Origin: Patagioenas fasciata
Taxonomy: Eukaryota > Chordata > Aves > Columbiformes > Columbidae
Assembly (NCBI RefSeq): GCF_037038585.1
Contig: NC_092521.1
Location: 111,192,605-111,256,604 of the forward strand
Length of the DNA stretch: 64,000 bases
Direction of reading: 5' to 3'
This document shows, one piece after another, positions 51,900-61,510 of this stretch. The number at the start of each line of letters is the position of its first letter. Position 1 is the stretch's first letter. The position numbers and the translations under genes were made by a program. A model generated the notes under the pieces. That model did not search any database, was not told where the DNA came from, and saw nothing but the letters and a program-made list of their open reading frames with translations.

Positions 51900-52549
51900 A
51901 CAAACAACCAAAAAACCAACACTTCTTTGTGCTAGAACTGACAGAGGAAATGTGTAAAACGTGTAGTCGAACAACAGAAACAAAAGTAATTCATGGCTGG
52001 GTGCTACATGGCTGAATGTGCCTTCCTTCTGACACTGGAGCTTGCAGGAGCAGCTGGAAGGGGCGCATCTTTATTTACAGCGCAAGTAGTTCCTCAGGAA
52101 ACCACAACATTCGTGGAATGGTTTACCTGTCAAATGTGTAATCACCGAGCATGAGAGCACAACACTTTATCTTAGGTGGTCCCCTCTTTCTTCAAAACCT
52201 GTTTGACTGCATGTGGCCTGTTCTAACAGGATTATAAGAATCCACTAGGAAAAGGTCAATGGTATGAAATACTCTGTAGGTTTGTTTGTGGAAGAAATTC
52301 TGAATAGCAAATTGAAAATTTAGTATGTATTCACTGAAGTAAGGGTTGTTATGTTAAATATCTTGCCTTGAAGTCACAGTCTTTCATCTCTTTCACTGAA
52401 TGAGTTAAACGTTTAAGAAAAATCTTCTTGTTAGAGCTATATGTTCAGCTGCTTAACAACCACATGGGCTTGAGAGCTTGAACACTATGGTTTTTACGCA
52501 CAAACCACTTTTTTTTTTTTTTTTTTTTTACACAGGTGTGTAAAATGGT
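51900..52549. other. AT-rich spacer
   Basis: No gene recognised. A run of about 22 T lies at 52508-52529. On the minus strand it is an A-tail-like tract just 3' of the duplicated block 52550-52930. Confidence 0.55.
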
Positions 52550-52930
52550 TCTGTGTCACTTCTTGGCCCAGCAGCAGACAAGACAATATTCCAAAAAAGT
52601 ATCTTTCTGATGGCATTACAAAATTAGAGCAAACAGCAGAGACTTGCTCCATCACTGTGTCCCAGTACACTATGTGATTTCCTGTACCCATTTTTAAACT
52701 AACTTTGAACACTGTTAGAGATCCTTTGTGAAGTATGTATTCTTCATCTACAAGTGCATGTGCCAAATGCACTTCTGTGCGCAGGCATTTACATTTTTTA
52801 TCTTAATATTTGTTTACAGATTTTTATAAACTATATAGTTTGTATACACATATTTAGGAAGAGGGAGAGAGAAAGAAAGAGCCTTAGACATTTGTGAAAT
52901 GTGAAAACTTTTTCCTTTGTAGCCAAGATC
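52550..52930 (-). repeat. Duplicated block, copy 2 (partner 47145-47520)
   Basis: The minus-strand frame reads MGTGNHIVYWDTVMEQVSAV and continues to about 52530, where it meets the A-rich tract (T22 on the plus strand). The block directly adjoins decamer repeat C. No AATAAA is seen just upstream of the A-tract, so retroposition is not proven. Function unknown. Confidence 0.8.
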
Positions 52931-52990
52931 CAGCTCCAGCGGTGTCCTTGGGTCTTCTGAGGTCCCTGGTGGTGTCTGGTGGCCTGCAAT
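52931..52990 (+). repeat. 10-bp tandem repeat, copy C (6 units)
   Basis: In-register units including CAGCTCCAGC, GGTGTCCTTG and GGTGTCTGGT. Confidence 0.8.
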
Positions 52991-53129
52991 GGCTCCAGGG
53001 GACTTCTGCTTCTCTGGGGCTGCCAGCCAGAAGATGGCAGCACCTCTCCTCACCACTTCCCCAGAGGTCAGGACAGAGGAGATGCCCTGGCCAGAGGGGT
53101 GGTCATGCAGACTGGGAAGCTGGGCTCAC

Positions 53130-53624
53130 CTGTGGCTTGACAGTGGCTGATCTCCTGCCCAGCCTGCCACACGTCAATGTGATGCCACCTGAGAGGCCCC
53201 AGCCACCCTGTGGCACTTTGGGTACCATAGTGCTGGAGGCAGCCCAGCCATGGTGCTGTGGTGCCCCAGCAGCCCTGCCTGAAGTGGATCCACCTCCATG
53301 GGCTCCTCTTCTTGCCGGGAAGGGTCAATCTCCAAGGGCTCCTCTTGCCTGTGGGAGCTGCTGCTGCTCCCGACAGGCAGCTGCCATTTTCTGGGCAGCG
53401 GAGCCATCTTGAGAGGTTCCTTGAATCTCCTCCTTCTCCTTCCACTCCATGCAGCACTGTCTTCTCAGGACTCTTCTCTCCAAGCACGATCTGACGGTGG
53501 CACAGCTGGCAGAGCTGTGCTCCAGCTGCTGTAATGGAGGCTGGTAACGTCCCCAATGGATGCTGTGGTGGCCAGCATGGTGGCCCACAGGGCCATGAAG
53601 ACCCCATAGCAGGGTCATTTTGCT
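53130..53624 (-). CDS. Exon-like block of copy C
   Basis: Bounded on the minus strand by the acceptor TTTCTTTCTGCAG before 53624 and the donor ACAG|GTGAGCCC after 53130. From ATG at 53616-53618 it reads MTLLWGLHGPVGHHAGHHS, then WGRYQPPLQQLEHSSASCAT, a basic/charged segment and QKMAAACREQQQLPQ, and stops at 53325. The same peptide order occurs in copy D with about 80% of residues kept, and synonymous-looking changes are mixed with replacements. The continuation to the donor needs a frame change: EPLEIDPSRQEEEPMEVDP is in another frame. The family is not recognised. Confidence 0.4.
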
Positions 53625-53989
53625 CTGCAGAAAGAAAGGTCACACCTCAGGCACCAGGCCTGCCCTGCAGCTGCCCCTGTGTGCCCGGGGCTCCAGCCCC
53701 ATCCTGGTGCCAGGCCTGAGGTCCCCTCACAAGACAGCAGCCACGGTGTCCCAGGAGGGTCGGGCTTCTCTGTGACCCTCCAGCCGCTCGGCTCCCTGCA
53801 AGTGGCATTGTCCCCGCAGCCAGCAGGAGCCCAGAGGGGCAGAGGGGAGGAGAGGGCCCGGTGTCCTCGGGCTGCTGCGCAGCGGCCACAGGGTGTCCCA
53901 TCCCCATAACTTAGAGGGGAAACGAGCGGCTGAGTCTTGGAAACTTAGTTCAGGTGAAATCACACACATTACAAGTTACAAGTGTGCAA

Positions 53990-53995
53990 TTTATT
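53990..53995 (-). terminator. Polyadenylation signal AATAAA, copy C
   Basis: AATAAA on the minus strand, overlapping the stop codon of the FEHKYN frame. It is conserved at the matching place in copy D (62630-62635), which supports minus-strand transcription ending here. Confidence 0.5.
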
Positions 53996-54181
53996 TAATA
54001 CATGGTCCTACAACAGGTTGCAGAATCAAGCCTTGCGTCAATCCTTGCAAAACCTCAACAGGGGGAATTTCCCTTGGTTTGTCAGGGATACGTAGACACC
54101 AATCGGCATCCCACTGTACGTTGTATTTATGTTCAAAACAACCACCTTCAGAGGGGAGAATCCCTTTTTTTTTTTTTTTTT

Positions 54182-55048
54182 GTAATTTAATGGATGAGCA
54201 GAAGTCACACCTGCCTAACTGCTGAAATCGGCACATATTTTTCAGTAAACTTCAGCGGCATCAGAGATTTTCCTCAAGTACCTTTCCTAAAGCAAATGCC
54301 TCATTCTTCAAAACTATTTGTAGCAAATGTAAGTAATGCTGCACCCCAGACCCTTGCTCACAGTCACACATGTTCTTCCTGAGACTGTTTTGAAACTAAA
54401 CTAAGGATGTGGGGAGGGCACTTTAGGTCTTATTATTTTCGTAGACACTCACACACATATATATTCACTCCACAGCTCCAAACAGCTGTCTCAGCTGTGT
54501 CTGCAAACAGAAATAGTAGGCAGAAAGGAACCACATCCCTACTAGGAGAGCTAGTCATACAGTAAAACTAAAGATCACTGCAACCAGAGCCATCTGAAAG
54601 GAACCATCCCTGTGCACGTCATGAGCACGAAGTTATTGTAGCTCCCTGGGAGAGAGAAGGGTCTCTTTCCCCTTTCAGAAGGCAGCTTTTCCAACAAACA
54701 GAGCAAGACGAAAGGATCTCGTACAGCAACTTCTTTGCAGTCTCTCACTCCTGAGCCCCCTTCTTCTACTCTTCTTCCTTCTTCTGGTGATGGGAAAGCA
54801 AAGCCTGTCCTGTCCTTGGGAACCAACACTGTACCCTGCTTGTCTGTGGAATGACCCAGCACCTCCCATTCCTCTACAAAGACATTTACGCACAGAAATC
54901 AGTGGAGTAGTGGATCACAGAAGCATAAGCTGTCGTGGACATAATTTAGAAACAGTTCTTTTTTTTTTGTCCATGGTGACAAAATAAACCCAGCAATTTC
55001 TTATTTCATAGAAATTCTCCTCAAGTAGTGGTTGCAGGTCAAGGGAGC
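54182..55048. other. Stretch without a recognised gene
   Basis: Begins after a T-run (54164-54181). A second T-run lies at about 54959-54969. Short frames only. Confidence 0.5.
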
Positions 55049-55432
55049 TGATTCTGTCCCTCTATTCCATGCTAGTGAGACCCCACCTGGAGCCCTCAGC
55101 ACAAGAAAGATGTGGACCTTTTGAAGAGGGACCGAAGGAGGGACACAAAAATGATCAGAGGGCTGGAACGCCTCTGCTGAGAGGACATGCTGAGAGAGCT
55201 GGGCTTGTTCAGCCTGGAGAAGGGTCCAGGGAGACTTTATTGTGTCCTTTCTGCACTTAAGAGGGGCTTGGAAGAAAGATGGGGACAGACTTTTTAGCAG
55301 GGCGGGCTGGATGGGGCTCTGAAAAACCTGACCTGGTTGAAGATGTCCCCGCTCATTGCAGGGGGGTTGGAATAGATGAGGTTTGAAAGTCCCTTCCAAC
55401 AGAATCTATTCTGTGATTCTGTGATTCTGTAC
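55049..55432 (+). mobile_element. CR1 LINE 3' end with internal deletion
   Basis: Starts in 'gtgagaccccacctggagcc' and proceeds as the 18.5-kb CR1 to 'gggacagactttttagcagg'. It then jumps to 'gggctggatggggctctga', missing about 150 bp that encode the RFRLDxRKKFF region. It ends with 'attctgtgattctgtgattctg', the CR1 octamer tail. Confidence 0.9.
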
Positions 55433-56894
55433 CAGCTAGGAAAGCTAACCACTTCCAGGGTGGGCAAGAGCAGGAATAGAACTCTTCTGTGAGCTAACGT
55501 CTGCACTTCTTAAAGCCTTCCAAATGTTTAATTAGAAGGAAAAAATTGCTTGCATAGAAATAAATGGACAATTTTCGAAGTTCCGCATAATTAGAGTGTA
55601 TTAGTTGTATGGAAAGGACAAAAAAGTGGAAAAAAAGGCCATCTGGCGACTGACAGTCAACCTGTCTTGCCGGATTTCTGAGCACTCTCCACGCTCAGTG
55701 ACCGCGAGTGTCTGTAACGCTCTCTGACTGCCATCAGTAGCAGAAGATGACGAGGCTATCCTCATCCTCATCCCGTTTGAGTGCTGTGGCTCAGACTGGT
55801 GATGTACCAGGATTGGTCCTGGGGGAGGTTTCAGAGCTTCCTTGCCATGGTTCAGTGTCAATGATGAGCTCCATTGGGTGTGATGTGAAATTCATCACCA
55901 GGCTGGAAGTACTTTGGACACCAGGAGAAATGATGTCAGGCTCCTCTTTATGAGGAGCCAGAACCTTCATGGTGGCAATCCTCCAACTATCTCCCCCACT
56001 GACAGAAAAAGCAGAATGTGAGGTACACAGGGCAAATGACCCAGGCAGGTCTGAGGCAAGGACAAGCCAATCAGTCTGTAGATGTTCCTCCTCACACACT
56101 GGCCAAAAAAAAAAAAAAAAAGGACAGAAAACCTGTAGGTGATGAAAAAGGAGACATCTTTCCTTCCTAGCCCTCTTCATTCAAACAAATCAGGGTGAGG
56201 AAACAAAGGCACAAGGCACCAGACTTTTAATGACACAAATGGTGCTCACCCACATATACACCTGTCTGCACTTGAAAAAGTTTATGGAACCATGCGCTAT
56301 TTCATTTATTCTTTTTATTTCTTCTGCAAATGTCTGTCACTCAGTGAAAGAGGAGAAGGAAGAGAATGGAAGAACAGGGAATTTAGGTGGAAGAGGAGGA
56401 AAAGGGGGAAAAAAGGAGAAGAAGGCCCCCCGCACACACACTGAGCAGGAAGGAGAAGCACACAGATGTTGGCATCGCACCGATGCCTACCCCATCCCTT
56501 CTTCTTGGACAGAATATTCACCTCCCCCCAAAAACCCCTCTTGGGATGGCAAATCATGGGAATGGGAGACTGTCAGGATGGGAATCCATCGTTTGAGGCA
56601 AGCCAGGCCAGGCTAGGTCAGGCAATCATCAGCAGGATAGGAAATCATTGTGGTGGGGAGTCATGGTATGAAAACTCAAACCCTCCCAAAGCTGGTTGAG
56701 GCAGGTGCTGGCAGAAAAATGGCAATGGAGATGGAGTCAGTTTTCCCCCAACAAAGCCCACACTGACCAACCGCCATGGCAGGTCCAGCAGTAGCTCTTG
56801 CTTGTCCTGGAGCTCCTGCCCTCCAGTTAACCCCCACAACTGGCTCTACCCACCACTATCTCACCCCATCACCCCTATTTGCTTCCTCCAACAG
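55433..56894. other. Stretch left of the plus-strand pseudogene
   Basis: A minus frame at about 55985-55791 reads MKVLAPHKEEPDIISPGVQ and continues smoothly, then stops. A neighbouring frame reads KRDEDEDSLVIFCY and SERYRHSRSLSVESAQKSGK near 55760-55670. It might be a decayed exon but is unrecognised. A18 lies at about 56104-56121. A nearly pure purine tract lies at about 56345-56425. Confidence 0.35.
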
Positions 56895-57109
56895 AGAGCT
56901 TCCCTCTACCTCTGCCAACGGCATCAAAAGGGACAAGCGTGACCTTCAGCACCCCCGCGATGGCACCACTGGTCACTGCATGTGTGCTGCCCACTGTCCC
57001 AGGGCTGCTGGTGTCCTCCCAGCCTGCCCAGGTCCACACCATCATCTACCAGCTGGCACAGGTCAGCAGGTGACAGGGGGTACCAGCGGCCCTGGGGCAG
57101 ATGGTACAG

Positions 57110-57370
57110 CTCCCCCAGGGGGTGCAGTTCCCTCAGGGGGTGCAGCTTATGCAAGGGATGCAGCTCCACAATGGGATGCAGCTCCTCAGTGGGGTGCAGC
57201 TCCCCCAAGGAGTGCAACTTCCCCAAGGGGTGCAGCTCTTGCATGGGGTGCAGGTCCCACAGAGGGTGCAGCTCCTCAGTGGGGTGCAGCCAGTGCAGCT
57301 CCCTCAGGGGATGCAGCTCCCCCAAGGGGTGCTGCTCCCACACGGGGCGCAGCTCTCCCATGGGGTGCAG
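57110..57370 (+). repeat. 18-bp tandem repeat, 14 units plus a 9-bp half unit
   Basis: Units such as CTCCCCCAAGGGGTGCAG encode QLPQGV, QLLSGV, QLLHGV and similar. The length is always a multiple of 9 bp, so the frame is preserved through the array. The 9-bp half unit (CCAGTGCAG) follows unit 10. Confidence 0.95.
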
Positions 57371-57737
57371 CTCCCCTCTATGCCTGCTCCTTGTCCCCCA
57401 TCCTACACCTGGGGACAGCAGGTGATTATGGGGACACTGGTCCCACATCAGCCCATGGGGCTGGAGCCATTGGCCATGGTCCAGGGGCAGCCCCTGTACC
57501 CCATGGGCTCCTGCCAGCTGCCCGTCCCTGCCTGCCCTGGCCCCCCACAACGCCGTGGCCACGCAGCTCAGTGGATGCAGGGCCCCCCTGTGCCCCACAC
57601 CCTGCCCTGCAGTGCCCAGGAGCCAGTGGAGGACTCCAACAAGGATTGGGTGGCCATCGAAGACAGCGTCCCTGCTGCCAGTCCCCACCAGTCCCCTCTG
57701 GCTCTGTTGGGTGCCACAGCTACCATGGAGCCTACAG

Positions 57738-57831
57738 GTGAGTTCTAGGGGAAGACAGAGCCCGTGGAGGGTGGCCAAGCTGAGGAAAGCTGCATCACCC
57801 CAGGGCTGGCTTGGCTCTGTTGCTTTTTCAG
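57738..57831 (+). other. Putative 94-bp intron of the repeat-protein gene
   Basis: Begins GTGAGT after ACAG and ends CTGTTGCTTTTTCAG. Both borders match vertebrate consensus. The flanking exons join as ACA-G/CT-CCA, keeping one frame. Bird microchromosomal genes often have introns this short. Confidence 0.6.
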
Positions 57832-57934
57832 CTCCAGTGCCCATGGTGGCAGCTTTGGAGAGGTCGGTGGATCAGCCCGAGCAGGAACCAGGAAAGGCCT
57901 CGGTGAAGGGGCTGAGCAGGCTGAGGACACCACC

Positions 57935-58895
57935 ATCAACGACCTGCTCGCCTGCCTTGACACCCTGGAGCATGAGGATGCTGTCCCTGATGTCCCTGAC
58001 AGCCCCGGCTTGACCGCCTTCCTCCGTGAGTTTCCTGACCTCTCCAAGTTCGTGGCAGAGCGTGGCTGCACAAAGCAGTGAGCAGTGGCAGTGGGGCTGG
58101 GGGACGGCGAGAACGCCATCCCCTATGTCCCTGACACCCTCAACTTGACCGCCTGCCTCAACAACTCCCCAGTCTCTCTGAGTACAGAGCAGAAGGCACC
58201 AACTCCACAGAGCCAGTGGCGATGGAGGGGTTGGAGGACATCGAGGTCATGGGTGACATCCCCTGCTCTGCCACTTTACTCAGCCAGCTCCCTGACCTCT
58301 CTGAGTACATGGCAGAGGGCGACTGCCCCAAGGACTGGGTGGTGGCCGTGAGGCTGGGAAACAGCAAGGACACCATGCCTGACATTCTTGATTTCCCCAA
58401 GAGCCCCAAGGAGCTCCAAGATTTCTCTGAATATGCGGCAGAGAGAACCTGCCTCCAGGACCAAGGACTGGTGGCATGTCTAGAGGACAGCAGGGACACC
58501 AGTTTAACCACCAATGGCCCTTGCATGACTGTGGAGGTCCTCGATGAGCTCCCCAACCTCTCCAAGTATATCATAAAGGGCAACTGTCCCAAGGAGATGG
58601 GGGAGGGGTTGGGTGGGATGGCAGGGACATCCTCCTTGCTGTCCCTGATGTCCACAGCTTGATCACCTCCCTTATCAAGCTCCCCCACCTCTTGGAGTAC
58701 AGGGCAGAGAACGGCTGCCAGAAGGAGCAAGTGGTGGCAGAGATGTTCCTGGATGGGGAGAACATCTTCGCTGATGTCCTCAACAGCCTGGTCAGCACCA
58801 CCTCCTTCAGTGAAGTCCCCGACTTCTCAGAGTATGGGATGGATGATGACTACCATGAGGCCTGCATGGCAGCAGCGATGCTGGAGGACACTGAC
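57935..58895 (+). repeat. About seven coding-type repeats of roughly 43 residues
   Basis: A motif of the form L-x-x-hydrophobic-S-E/K-Y/F-x-A-E-x-x-C recurs at about 58027, 58168, 58288, 58411, 58552, 58679 and 58815, spaced 120-140 bp. Between motifs lies an acidic part of the VAxxLEDSxDTxPDVLD type. The repeats are in three different frames because of indels. The unit is not a repeat family I can name. Confidence 0.8.
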
Positions 58896-59177
58896 ACCAT
58901 CTGGGGGGCGCGAGACAGCCCCCTGATGGATCCTCAGGGGCAGATGGGCACTGGGGTGACGGATCTCCCATCTGGCCTCCAATGAGTCCCCTGGAGACTT
59001 GGAAGCAGAGCTCTCCAGAGAGTTCAGAGCAGACTGCAGAGGACACTCCTGTGGTTGGTCCCTGGAAGGATCCCCTGAAGGACCATCTGAACAGTCCTGT
59101 GCTCAGCCCCCTGCAGATCCTGCTGCTGAGTCCCCTGGGCATCCCCCCCAATTGCCCCCCAGTGCCATCCATCTCAC

Positions 59178-59321
59178 ATGGACCAGCTCCAGGAGGAGAT
59201 GCAGCAGGGGCAGCTTGGGGTTGATCTGACCAGATGGAGAGAGGCAGGCGGCACCAAGGCCAAGCGCCTGCACGAGACCTCTCCAGAGGACAACAGCCCC
59301 CCTAAGAAAAGAAGAAGATGA
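59178..59321 (+). CDS. C-terminal basic segment of the repeat-protein gene
   Basis: A 47-codon open segment from an ATG, starting MDQLQEEMQQGQLGVDLTRW and ending PPKKRRR before TGA. The final basic cluster is a classic monopartite nuclear-localisation type signal, and KAKRLHETSPEDN before it is charged. The preceding sequence with GDLEAELSREF (from about 58994) is in another frame, so the ATG is probably internal rather than a true start. Confidence 0.4.
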   Translation: MDQLQEEMQQGQLGVDLTRWREAGGTKAKRLHETSPEDNSPPKKRRR

Positions 59322-59509
59322 TGGCCCCAGCAAGAGGGGAGCATCCCACAGCAACAACGTGGCCTCCAAGAGACCGAGAACACAGGTGATGCTACAGGGC
59401 AAATGTCCTCTGTACAGCAGGGAGGAGGCAGATTTAACACAGCCAGTACAACAACACCCATAAGCACTGGGGCCTTAAACCCACCTCGAACTGAGGCAAA
59501 TCCTTTTCC

Positions 59510-59750
59510 ACTTCATGGAGTTCATGGGGAATTGCCTGGTGTATCTTTTATTTGTATTTTATATATACATATATACTAGTAGTGTATTAGTATTTTGTTA
59601 TTTTATTAAACTGTGTTTATCTCAGTACAAGTTTCTCCCTTCCCTTTTGATTCTCTCACCTATTGGGGAGGCAGGCAGAGGGCAAGTGAAGGAGGGGAAC
59701 GAGTGAGCAGTTATCGTGGTTGTATTGTGAGCTAAGGTTAAACCACAACA
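59510..59750 (+). mobile_element. ERVL-type LTR, 3' part
   Basis: Contains 'tgttattttattaaactg' (ATTAAA at 59605-59610), 'cagtacaagtttctcccttc' and ends GGTTAAACCACAACA, in the order of the 3' half of the LTR family at 23595-24184. The 5' half is missing or unrecognisable. It lies about 190 bp downstream of the repeat-protein pseudogene and could supply a polyadenylation signal to it. Confidence 0.75.
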
Positions 59751-59754
59751 GGGG

Positions 59755-61233
59755 CTCAACCAGCGCAGCCACGCCAAGCTATGCCCCTCAGTGCCCTTCC
59801 CAGGCAAAGAAGCCCAAGAGACCTGAACATCAAGGCCAGCAGAACCAAGGGTCGCTGAGCACCACACAGATGCATCCACTTTGAAGAGCTTCCAGAATTC
59901 TACAGCGCCCTAACACGTGGTTTCTGGTGACACAGCCTGAAGCTCCTGTTTAAACAAATTATCCAGCTTAGGATCTGCCTGGACTCCAAAGAACAGCAAC
60001 ATCAGCTCACGACTTGTGTTTTCTATAGACCTGGCCCATAAACAAATGCACTATATGGAGAAGAACTGAAGAGTGTATGTACAAAACAAAACAAAACCAA
60101 CAACCAACCCACACTCATACCCTAAAAGCTGTATTTCGATTATTTATACATATGACATGCCTTCATAGATGACAATTGTATCCATTTATGCTTCAGGTTC
60201 TTCTCCTCCAGGAACCAGCTATAAAAGTATATGACAATTTTGTGTTAGTGCCACAAATTTGAGTTCTACAAACCCATGCACAACAGTTCTTGCTTTACAA
60301 CATTTTAGCAGATGGAGACTTCAGAGTTGACCACAAAAGTGGGGTTTAGATTCAATATTATCTTTCTCTTCCAACAGCTAGTGTTTCCCTTGCACATCTA
60401 AAGATCAAAAAAGCAAAAGCATACACCAAAATAAAGTTAGGGCCATGTTCTTTTATTTTTTGTTTTGTTTTGTTTTTGTTTTTTGGTTGGTTGGTTGGTT
60501 GGTTGGTTGATTGGTTTGTTTTGGTTTGTTTTGGTCTGTTTTCAAACCTGTTACGTCCATCAAGGAAGGCAATAAGATAACTTTTCCATCACCATCATAT
60601 GCCCCAGAGGCTACTTGAAAGTCGCTTATGTGATGGAACAGATGCGATGTCGCTTCCACGCACGTTGGCAAAGAGCACTCCCCTGTGAATGCTCCCATCC
60701 TGCTGCTTTGATCACTGGGGCTCAGGGAGTAGTGAGGAGAAATGAGCCTGTGGCTTGTGTCCTACCAGTGAGAGCAGGGACGCAAGCTGGAGAAACCAAG
60801 CTCTCTAGTTTTTTAGGCAGCCTTTGCTGTTCTGGATACCCAAACTGTCAACAGTGAAGTGCGTGTGGGAGAGAAACAGGATGATTTTCTAGGTGGTATT
60901 TGGTCAGGACAGCAATGTCCCTGTTCTGGAAGATGATCAGTCATCCCCAGTCTGAGCCTTCTCTCCTCCAAGCTGCACAGTGGCAGTTCTCTCCACCTGC
61001 CCTTGTGTGGCCCGTGCCCTGGCCCATCACCATCTTGCAGGCACTGAGCTGGGCCTGCAGCTCCTGTTTCAGTGTCCTCCCTGTCCTGGGAGACCAGAAC
61101 GGAACACAGGGTTCTGCATGCAGCCCCAAATTGTCAGATGACAGAGGAGAGCACTTTTTGATCTTGTTATATTGGTATTTATTGGATTTTATCAGTTCCT
61201 TGTTGTTTACTTGATACTTATTGATCGATCTTG
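59755..61233. other. Stretch without a recognised gene
   Basis: Short frames only. A (GGTT)n/(GTTTT)n low-complexity tract lies within it. Confidence 0.5.
60455..60540 (+). repeat. (TTGG)n / (TTTTG)n low-complexity tract
   Basis: Seven or so TTGG copies flanked by TTTTG-type repeats; a simple-sequence expansion. Confidence 0.9.
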
Positions 61234-61500
61234 CTAAAACTTCTCCGTGTCAGAACTGAAGTCTTCTGCTTCTATAAAGAAGTGCTGTCTCTCCGTCTGG
61301 AATGTTTGCACCAACAGGGCGTCTAAGTTCTTTGATGACCTGCTGCTATTCTCTGTGCACTGCCAGGGTGGGTCTGTCTTCATCTTCACCCACACGCTTG
61401 GTGTCTGAGGTGAGAGCTGGCCGAGGACAGCTGCCCCCACTGGCTTCCTCATCCTCAGATGGAAAAAATGCCACCTTGAGACCCCTGTAGCTTCAGTGAT
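61234..61500 (-). CDS. 3' exon-like block of copy D
   Basis: Two overlapping minus frames look coding. One runs from the decamer block to GVSRWHFFHLRMRKPVG and ENSSRSSKNLDALLVQTFQ and ends EDFSSDTEKF at 61234. The other reads VAFFPSEDEEASGGSCPRP, then VGEDEDRPTLAVHRE and a stop, and continues VIKELRRPVGANI. Copy A retains both with several stops in the second. The acidic second frame looks more protein-like, but I cannot decide between them. Confidence 0.3.
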   Translation of the reverse strand: MTEATGVSRWHFFHLRMRKPVGAAVLGQLSPQTPSVWVKMKTDPPWQCTENSSRSSKNLDALLVQTFQTERQHFFIEAEDFSSDTEKF

Positions 61501-61510
61501 GCTCCAGGGT

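Larger units (their letters stand above)
52926..54165 (-). pseudogene. Duplicated gene-like unit, copy C (unrecognised family)
   Basis: This is the most complete copy along with D. On the minus strand: a terminal-exon-like frame with FEHKYNVQWDADWCLRIPDK (about 54130) ending at a stop that overlaps AATAAA (plus 53990-53995), then a frame starting MGMGHPVAAAQQ (53907), then the acceptor TTTCTTTCTGCAG, an exon-like block 53624-53130 and an intact donor ACAG|GTGAGC. A frame with GAAIFWLAAPE and the decamer repeat follows. The main block shifts frame relative to D after QARGAL, so the copy looks damaged. The unit could be two abutting gene ends rather than one gene. Confidence 0.5.
56895..59321 (+). 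pseudogene. Decayed gene for a repeat-rich, probably nuclear protein
   Basis: The exon starts after the acceptor TTTGCTTCCTCCAACAG (ending 56894). It encodes a proline/valine-rich segment, hits an in-frame TGA at 57071-57073, then continues in the same frame through fourteen six-residue QLPQGV-type repeats and a region with EPVEDSNKDWVAIEDSVPAA. It ends at ACAG|GTGAGT (57737). The next exon starts after TGCTTTTTCAG (57832) and joins in phase to give TAPVPMVAALERS. It then needs frameshifts to follow about seven repeats of roughly 43 residues (PDLSEYMAEGDCPK type, 57935-58895) and a basic C terminus ending PPKKRRR at 59321. The layout suggests a transcription-factor-like or other nuclear protein. 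The family is not recognised. Several frameshifts and stops make it a pseudogene unless there are unseen introns or sequence errors. Confidence 0.6.

Noticed and set aside
56776..57741. A 321-residue plus-strand frame overlapping the pseudogene first exon
   Set aside because: It reads as low-complexity GGA/APP repeats in the wrong phase of the 18-bp unit and does not join the following exon in frame.
56924..57844. A 306-residue open frame on the minus strand opposite the QLPQGV repeats
   Set aside because: GC-rich 18-bp repeats leave all frames free of stops. The plus strand has in-phase splice sites and a coherent repeat peptide, so the minus frame is taken as a shadow.
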